Positions 31,603 to 37,560 of a stretch of 37,560 nucleotides of DNA are shown here, piece after piece (the stretch's first letter is position 1; each line of letters starts with the position of its first letter). Source of the DNA: Fonticula alba (lineage: Eukaryota > Opisthokonta > Rotosphaerida > Fonticulaceae). Position numbers and translations under genes: made by a program. Where the stretch lies: NCBI RefSeq assembly GCF_000388065.1, contig NW_009242974.1, positions 2,664,404-2,701,963 on the forward strand. The letters are read 5' to 3'. The notes beneath the pieces are model-generated. The model saw only the letters and a list, made by a program, of their open reading frames with translations, was not told where the DNA came from and searched no databases.

Positions 31603-32928
31603 CGTGTTAATCATATGCTCGGTAAATCAGCTGAAGATATTTTGCTCTGGAAGGCGACTCACCGGGGCTGAGTCAGGGCGGAGGTTTCTCGCCCCCCCCC
31701 CCCCCCGGACGCCACACACCCAGCCGCGGGCATGCAAGAAAGCACGCACGCACGCACGCACGAAACCCCCTACGCCTGGGAGCATTAGTAAGACAACAAA
31801 AATAAAAAGCCCGAGCACGTTGAAAGCAAAGGGGACCAGGAAGAATAAGGACCAAACACTCGCCCAGCAGTTGGCAGGGACCGCCCTAGCCAGGAGCTTC
31901 GCCCTCCCTCACTCATGGATGTGGAGTTATCCCGGAAACGCCCCACACCCACCTGCGATGTCGATCAACTGATATGTCCAGCGCAGTCACCCCTGCCGAG
32001 AACATTCGTCCTTTCGGGCTGTTGCTCACTGCCACCGAGCCACGTCTGAGCGTTGCCTGCATGCAAAGTGCGCATCCGGGCGGTGTGGCCGCGCCCGGCG
32101 CCTGTTCCCGGCCCTGCCTTGTCGTGCCCGGGTTTCCCAATCTCCAGTTGCTCCCTGGCCCCTCCCCCCGACCCCGGTTCTCTCTGTCGAGATTTCACCG
32201 GGCCGAAAAAAACACATGTCGGGCTGGCTAACGAGCGGTTCAACCCGCCGCCGGCGGGGCGCACCGTCGGGTGTTATTTTCCTCATGAAACCCCTTTCCC
32301 GCCCTCCCCCCATCTGGCAGTGCTCCTCTCGCTGGTTCCGCTTGTGGAGTTCCACGGCGGCGCCGGGGACCAGGCCGCTTCGGGCTGGGGCCGGAGGGGA
32401 CCGTAAGACGCGGTGAAGGACTCAAGAGGGGATATCCCAAGCGGGCTCTTCCGCCCCCCCCCGCCCCGCCCCACGGAAGAGGAGCCGCCCACGGCTATTG
32501 CGCACCAGCCGCGGGCTGCCGCACACGATAGCTCACATCCCCTCCGCCAGTCCTTCCAAACGAAACGAACCCTGGCCTCGGGCCTGGGCCTGGGACAGGG
32601 GCACAGGGGAGGGGGGGTGGGGGGGGGGAACAAGCACCGCCGTCCGGACTTTCACATGCCCCGGAACAATACCCCCCCCGGAATTGGGCCGGATGACTGG
32701 ACACGGAGCCGGGGGGGGGGGGGGGGGGGGGGGGGGGTGGCGACGTAGGGGCAAGGCGGCCTCCCCTCCCCCGCCCCGCTCACATCCTTGCGCCCTATTC
32801 GACGAGAATGAGCCCGCGCCTTAAAGAGATCAGGCCTCCCCCTCGCTTCGCTCGCGCTGGCGTCCACCCAGAGACGCCTCCCTCCCCCCTCCTTCTCCCC
32901 TCCCCCTCTTTCCTCTCTCCGTCCCGCC
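31603..32928. other. Gene-free region between the tRNA pair and the thiolase gene
   Basis: No coding exon or RNA gene is supported. It holds a C-run near 31690-31707, a CACG repeat at about 31743-31761, an A-rich patch at 31795-31815, and one of the longest G runs of the window (about 32711-32737). The last 100 bases are pyrimidine-rich and lead to the thiolase ATG, so the thiolase promoter lies in the right part. Confidence 0.45.
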
Positions 32929-34393
32929 ATGTCCACCCTTGGCCGCAATCTCTTCATCGTCGCCGCCAAGCGCACCCCCTTCGGCACCTTCGGTGGTGCC
33001 CTGCGTGACCTGACCGCCACCGACCTGGCAGTGCACGCCTCCAAGGCCACCCTGGCCTCGAAGAACATCGACCCGTCGATCGTGGATTCCGTGGTCTTCG
33101 GCAACGTCGCGCAGACCAGCTCCGATGCCATCTACCTGTCGCGCCATGTCGCCCTGCGGTCGGACTGCCGCGTCGACAGCCAGGCCCTGACCGTTAACCG
33201 CCTGTGCGGCTCGGGCCTGCAGGCTGTGGCCACCGCCGCGCAGGAGATCCTCACCGGCGAGGCTGAGGTGGTACGTCCATGTCTCCGAATGAGTGGCGGC
33301 GTGTGTGGGAGGGACGAGCGGCCATGCGGGCGCCAGACAGTCGGCCACCGGCCGGCACAAACGCCTCAACCTGCCGACATATATCTAACCCTCCCTGTGT
33401 CTCTTTCGTCATAGGTTCTGGCTGGTGGCACTGAGTCGATGTCCCAGGCCCCCTTCGTTGCCCGCGGCATCCGCTTCGGTGTCAACCTCGGCACCAACCC
33501 CGCCCTTGAGGACTACCTTTGGACTGCTCTGACTGACAACTACATCAAGGTGCGCCGGCGGTGGCATTAGCCAAACCCCCTGCCCTGTGCGCGCTCCGCC
33601 CAGAATGGCGCCCAGTACTTACGCGCCCTCTCTCTCTCTCTCTCTCGCACACACACACGCACACACAAAGACCCCGATGGCCATCACTGCTGAGAACCTC
33701 GCCGTCAAGTATGGCATCACCCGCGAGGAGGTCGACAACTACGCCCTTCAGTCGCAGCACCGCTGGGGTGCCGCCCATGAGGCTGGCATCTTCGCCGACG
33801 AGCTGACCCCCATCGAGTACAAGAGCAAGCGCGAGGTCAAGACCCTGGACTTCGATGAGCACCCCCGGCCCAGCACCACGATTGAGGGTCTGAAGAAGCT
33901 GAAGCCCGTCTTCAAGGCCGATGGCATTGTTACTGCCGGTGGTGCTTCCGGCATCAGCGACGGCGCTTCGGCCCTCATTGTGGCCAGCGAGGAGGCTGTC
34001 AAGAAGCACGGCCTCACCCCGCTGGCTCGCATCGCCGGCTGGCAGTCGGTCGGTGTCGACCCCAACATCATGGGTATCGGCCCCTGCCCCTCGATCACCC
34101 GCCTTCTGGCTCGGACTGGCGTGACCCTGGACCAGATTGGTCAGATTGAGATCAACGAGGCCTTCGCCGCTCAGGTTCTGGCCTGTGCCAAGGAGCTTGG
34201 TCTGGATGCCAACCGCCTGAACATCAACGGTGGTGCGATTGCCCTGGGACACCCTCTCGGTGCCAGTGGCGCTCGCATTCTTGGCCACCTGGCTCACCAG
34301 CTGGCCAACGGCAAGAACTCCTCCTCGTATGCCCTTGGCTCGGCCTGCATCGGTGGTGGCCAGGGTATCGCCGTTCTGCTGGAGCGCGCCTAA
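32929..34393 (+). CDS. ACAA2: 3-ketoacyl-CoA thiolase, mitochondrial ACAA2 type
   Basis: The enzyme cleaves 3-ketoacyl-CoA with CoA to acetyl-CoA and a shortened acyl-CoA, the last step of beta-oxidation. Exons 32929-33270, 33415-33549 and 33671-34393 join at codon boundaries to 399 residues (human ACAA2 has 397). The N-terminus FIVAAKRTPFGTFGG matches ACAA2 closely and probably serves as an uncleaved targeting signal, as in that protein. The nucleophilic Cys is in NRLCGSGLQA (about residue 91). GGTESMSQAPF follows at the exon 2 start. The base motifs are NEAFAAQ, NGGAIALGHPLGASGARI and CIGGGQG. TPMAITAENLA at the start of exon 3 is also typical. Other acetyl-CoA acetyltransferases are less similar in these segments. 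No break is visible. Intron 2 has a CT/CA repeat running directly into a CAAAG acceptor. Confidence 0.96.
33627..33669. repeat. (CT)n(CA)n microsatellite abutting the thiolase exon 3 acceptor
   Basis: CT units pass into CA units that end in the acceptor CAAAG at 33670. The repeat therefore occupies the place of the polypyrimidine tract and the acceptor-proximal sequence. Confidence 0.9.
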
Positions 34394-34847
34394 ACGCCCC
34401 ACATGCTTGCCAAGCTGTCGGCTCATTTCCCTCTTCTCCCCCCTCCCCCCTTCCCTTCCCTCGCCCCACACGAAAGGAAGGTTATAATGCGAGGGGGGGG
34501 AGGGAGAGGAGCTGCCTCTCTTTTCACCCAAGAAAGAGAGGGACTTGTATTTCCGACTACACATTACACTGTTAAAAAGAGCAACAACAAAAAAAAAGAA
34601 ACATTGTCCCCCTCCCCACTCACCCGAGGAAGAAGGAGATCCGGACATCAAGTTGGAAAGTACATTTGTCGGTTTATTTTTTGTTTTTGTCCTCCAAAAA
34701 GGGAGGCGGATGACTTTGCGGGAGGAAGCATTAAAGGCCCCCATCCCCAGTGGAGGGGGAAGGGAGCTGGCGAGGAGGATGGAACAGAGGGCAAGCAAAT
34801 GGGGCGGAGGAAGGAGGGAGAGGGAAGCGGGCCTGGGAGTACATCCC
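34394..34847. other. Convergent 3' region between thiolase and sorting nexin
   Basis: Two stop codons face each other across about 450 bases. The centre (34550-34700) is A/T-rich, with an A-run at 34590-34602 and T-rich sequence at 34668-34690. These are plausible 3'-processing sites for the two genes. No gene is seen. Confidence 0.5.
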
Positions 34848-36935
34848 TTAGTGAACCTCCTCGAGGGACTGGAGAGCGGCCTCCCAGCGCTCAAGGTCCT
34901 TCTCGAAAGTCTGGACATAGAGCGCAGCGTAGTCAATCAGGATATCGACCATGTCCTGGGCTGTGGGGAGAATGGTGACAGTGGCGACAGGTCAGAAGGA
35001 CGGGGGAAAGAGCAAGGAAAGGGGGGAGGGGTAAATTGCGCACCCTTGGTCGCGGAGTAGGACTCATACTCACGCAGGATAGCCTCCTCGGTGGCGTGCA
35101 GGGCGTTGTTGCGCTTCTCGATGGCCTCGTCGAACTACGTGGGGGGGGGGGGGGGGGCGGGGTCAGATTTGAGAAACTCGCGGAAGGGGAGGGGCAAAAT
35201 CAAAGGGGAAGAGGCATGACGCACGTCCTGGATCTCCTTGGAAAGCTGCTCCTTCTGCTGGCTGCGCGCCTGATCCGAATTGGAAGACACCAGGCGGGAA
35301 ATGCTCGAGAAAGCCCCGCCAATGGAGTTCCAGCTGCCCTTGTCCTGCGCGGAAGAGACAAGGCAGAGCAGAGACAAGCAGTCAAGGGGGGGGAGGAGGG
35401 GTTCGAATCAGTAGGCTGGGGAGCGAGGGAAGGCGAAAGGGGAAGGCGGGAAGAAGGAGAGACCCGGCCGAAAAAGGACGAGCGGATACGTACCGGGTCA
35501 TCGAGGGCGGCCAGGTGGTTCTCGCGCGCGGTGCGGCTGGCGATGACACTCTCCAGAACCGCGGCACGCTGGGCGTGGTACTTCAGCACACGGTCCACCT
35601 GCGGGGGGAACTGCGCGCGCTCGGCGATACCACCATCGAGAGCCCGGCGCGTCAGCTCGCGGCTCAGATAGCTGGCCGACAGGAGGGACTGGTCGGTGGC
35701 CACGCCGAGATCGTGCAGAGCCTGCGCAAGGGCGCCGGTCTCAATGGCAGCCATGCTACGCAGCACAAGAGTCAGCTCGCCATGGTCGTTGGAGATGCCT
35801 GCAGCAAAATGAGTAATGTCCAAGGGGATACGTAGACAAGACAGGAGGGAGGACAGGGGAGGGGATGAAAGATGAGCGGGACGGAAAGTCGGGAAAGGGA
35901 GAGGTATGTAGAGAGAGAGAGAGAGAGGAGGGGGGAGGTGAAAGAAAGGAAGAGACTATTCAGGGAGGGAAGGGCGCACTCTGCTGACGGTTGACAATCT
36001 GCTGGAGAGCGCGCTCCAGGGCGGCAATCTGCTCGCCGAACTTGTTGTTGGAGTGCGCCACCTGGGCAAAGCGACCCTCGATCTTCTTGCCGGTGATGCT
36101 CATGTTGCCGATGTTGATGCTGAAAATGCCGGTGCCGATGTCCTTCTTGTCCTCGGCCTCCTGCTGGTTGCGGGCCTCTTGCTGGTTGCGACGCTCGGCC
36201 TCAAGGATGTCGAGCTGAGACAGGAGAAGAGGGTGAGTGGTGGTCAGAGGCAAAGGGAGAGCCAAGAACAAAGAGAGAACATACCCAAGCAGGGGAAGAA
36301 AGGAAGGCATGGAAGACAGGGTTCGAGGCCAGGACGGGGTGATGTGCAATACGGTTGAGGAACGCCGAGAACTGCACGCAGCGCTTCTCCACCACCGGGG
36401 ACTTGTCGTCAACCTTGGAGACTGAAATCCAAGGAAAGGAGGACAATGCAGGTGAGTGGCTGGTGACAGGGCAGGAAGGAGAGGACAGGGGGGGGGAGGG
36501 GGGGGGGGAGGGGGAGGGGAAGATGGTGGTGAAAGTCGAGGAGGATGACTGATCAGTGAACGGCAGTACCCTTGCTGAGCATCTCCTTGCCGGGGATCGG
36601 CGGGATGATGACGGTAGGGTACAGAAGGCAGAGGATGTTGTGCAGGGCCTCGAAGTCGGAATAGCGCCGACGGATGCAGTGGGACTGGATGGATGTGATG
36701 CGATGTGATCCAGGGGGGGGGGAGGGATGTGCACAGGGGGGGATTGATTGTGTGAGATGGGGGGTGGACGGCTTGAGCACGGGAGGGAGGAGCAGAGGGG
36801 GCAGGGCCAGGAGCGAACCTCAATCTTGACAGCATACGAAATGTATGCGGACTTCCCCTGCGAGGTGCGCGGGTCGGTCACCTGGATCATATGCTTCCCA
36901 TGGTAGAGGAGCTCTTCGATGTTATTGGAATAGGT
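34848..36935 (-). CDS. PX-BAR sorting nexin (SNX4/7/30/41-like), 5' end unresolved
   Basis: Sorting nexins of this type bind phosphatidylinositol 3-phosphate through a PX domain and bend endosomal membranes through a BAR domain, acting in recycling and autophagy-related transport. Eight exons (36935-36819, 36684-36570, 36421-36285, 36214-35980, 35798-35494, 35344-35225, 35134-35044, 34960-34848) join in frame to 410 residues. The PX domain shows IQVTDPRTSQGKSAYISYAV, then RRRYSDFEAL with the lipid-binding Arg/Tyr, PPIPGKEML and FLNRIAHHPVL. The rest is a long helical BAR-like region ending DYAALYVQTFEKDLERWEAA. The first exon listed begins at an acceptor, so the true start lies to the right. 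A possible further exon at 37366-37292 fits in phase. Which SNX subfamily it belongs to cannot be decided by eye. Confidence 0.88.
35903..35927. repeat. (GA)n tract in a sorting nexin intron
   Basis: A short GA repeat on the plus strand lies between exons at 35980 and 35798. On the coding strand it is CT. Confidence 0.85.
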
Positions 36936-37560
36936 CTGAAGACGGGGGAACAGGGTCAGCAGGGGGACAATCCACAAGAGGCCAAAGGAAGCGGAGAGGG
37001 CGAGTGGCACGGACGCCTTCCATTGTTACCAAGTGTCCGGGATGTCGGGGGAGAGAGAGAGAGGAAGAGAGAGAGAGAGGGAGAGGGAGAGGTGGCGAGG
37101 AGAGGGGGAGAGGGGGCAGGAAATGGGGAGCGCGTAAAAGGGGGGGGGGAGGGGGATGGGGAGGGCTTGGCTGGAGAGGGGTCAACAGGTTGTGCCAGTT
37201 GGATGGCCCTTGGACTTGGGGAGATCACTTTAGGGATGTGGGCACCGATGGTGGGGGATGTCAGCACACAAAGGGAGACACACGCACTCACGCGAAGGAA
37301 GGAAGACCTTCCGCGGGACTGGGGTGCATGGGCCTCCCTCAACTGGCGAGGCCCGTTGGAAACCCACTGACGGCAAAAAGAAAACAAACAACCATCCCTC
37401 TTTGAGAGCAAGAGGCAGCCCTCTTGTCGGTGTGAGATGGAGGACCCATCGTCAGGCGCGCGCCCGTGCTGACCTCCCCACCTCGGTGGCACACTCGGCC
37501 CAATGCACCGCGGGGTCTGGGGAGCACCCCCACCGAAAGAGTCCCCCGCGCTGGGCAGCC
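36936..37560. other. Upstream part of the sorting nexin gene, partly unresolved
   Basis: A GA tract at about 37049-37085 (CT on the coding strand) suggests an intron. On the minus strand, 37366-37292 has a pyrimidine-led CAG acceptor and a GTGAGT donor around exactly 25 open codons (WVSNGPRQLREAHAPQ...). That is phase 0 like the next exon at 36935. No initiator could be assigned with confidence, and the gene may continue past the window edge. Confidence 0.35.

Overview
This window is nuclear DNA from a GC-rich eukaryote with small, intron-dense genes. The evidence is spliced reading frames with GT...AG introns, cytosolic ribosomal protein eL43 with a zinc ribbon, several proteins with mitochondrial presequences, an RNase P/MRP subunit (POP1), a KEOPS subunit (Pcc1), and two eukaryotic tRNA genes with Pol III T-tracts. 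No prokaryotic operon, CRISPR array or transposase is visible. The mixture (mitochondrial fatty-acid thiolase, cobalamin adenosyltransferase, SET/MYND protein, PX-BAR sorting nexin) would suit a unicellular opisthokont. A nucleariid such as Fonticula is one possibility, but that is inference and was not tested.

Layout. 1-462: first exon of a minus-strand gene encoding a probable mitochondrial protein that runs off the left edge. 1621-3542 (+): unrecognised glutamine-rich protein. 4909-6135 (-): ribosomal protein eL43. 8124-9692 (+): divergent sideroflexin-like membrane protein. 10337-12337 (-): pyruvate dehydrogenase E1 alpha. 14294-16200 (-): dihydrolipoamide succinyltransferase, the E2 of the 2-oxoglutarate dehydrogenase complex. 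17596-18078 (-): Pcc1. 18473-19975 (-): ATP:cob(I)alamin adenosyltransferase. 20498-22497 (-): SET/MYND protein. 23697-27395 (+): unrecognised 1,076-residue protein with signal peptide and C-terminal membrane segments. 27955-31012 (+): POP1. 31404-31602: convergent tRNA-Arg(ACG) and tRNA-Glu(CTC). 32929-34393 (+): mitochondrial 3-ketoacyl-CoA thiolase. 34848-36935 (-): PX-BAR sorting nexin whose 5' end was not resolved.

The exon models were built by hand. Each join was required to keep the frame, and in the recognised genes to restore family motifs. Summed exon lengths give whole codon numbers and family-typical protein sizes: eL43 91 residues, PDH E1 alpha 397, DLST 443, Pcc1 82, MMAB 278, POP1 873, thiolase 399.

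Five or six genes serve mitochondrial metabolism: entry of pyruvate into the TCA cycle, the 2-oxoglutarate step, beta-oxidation, cobalamin activation and probably amino-acid transport. Three features serve tRNA biology: POP1 for 5' maturation, Pcc1 for t6A, and the two tRNAs. The clearest genome-wide oddity is the 5' splice site, which is mostly GTNCG rather than GTAAG. Introns and UTRs carry CT and CA microsatellites mostly oriented pyrimidine-rich on the coding strand.
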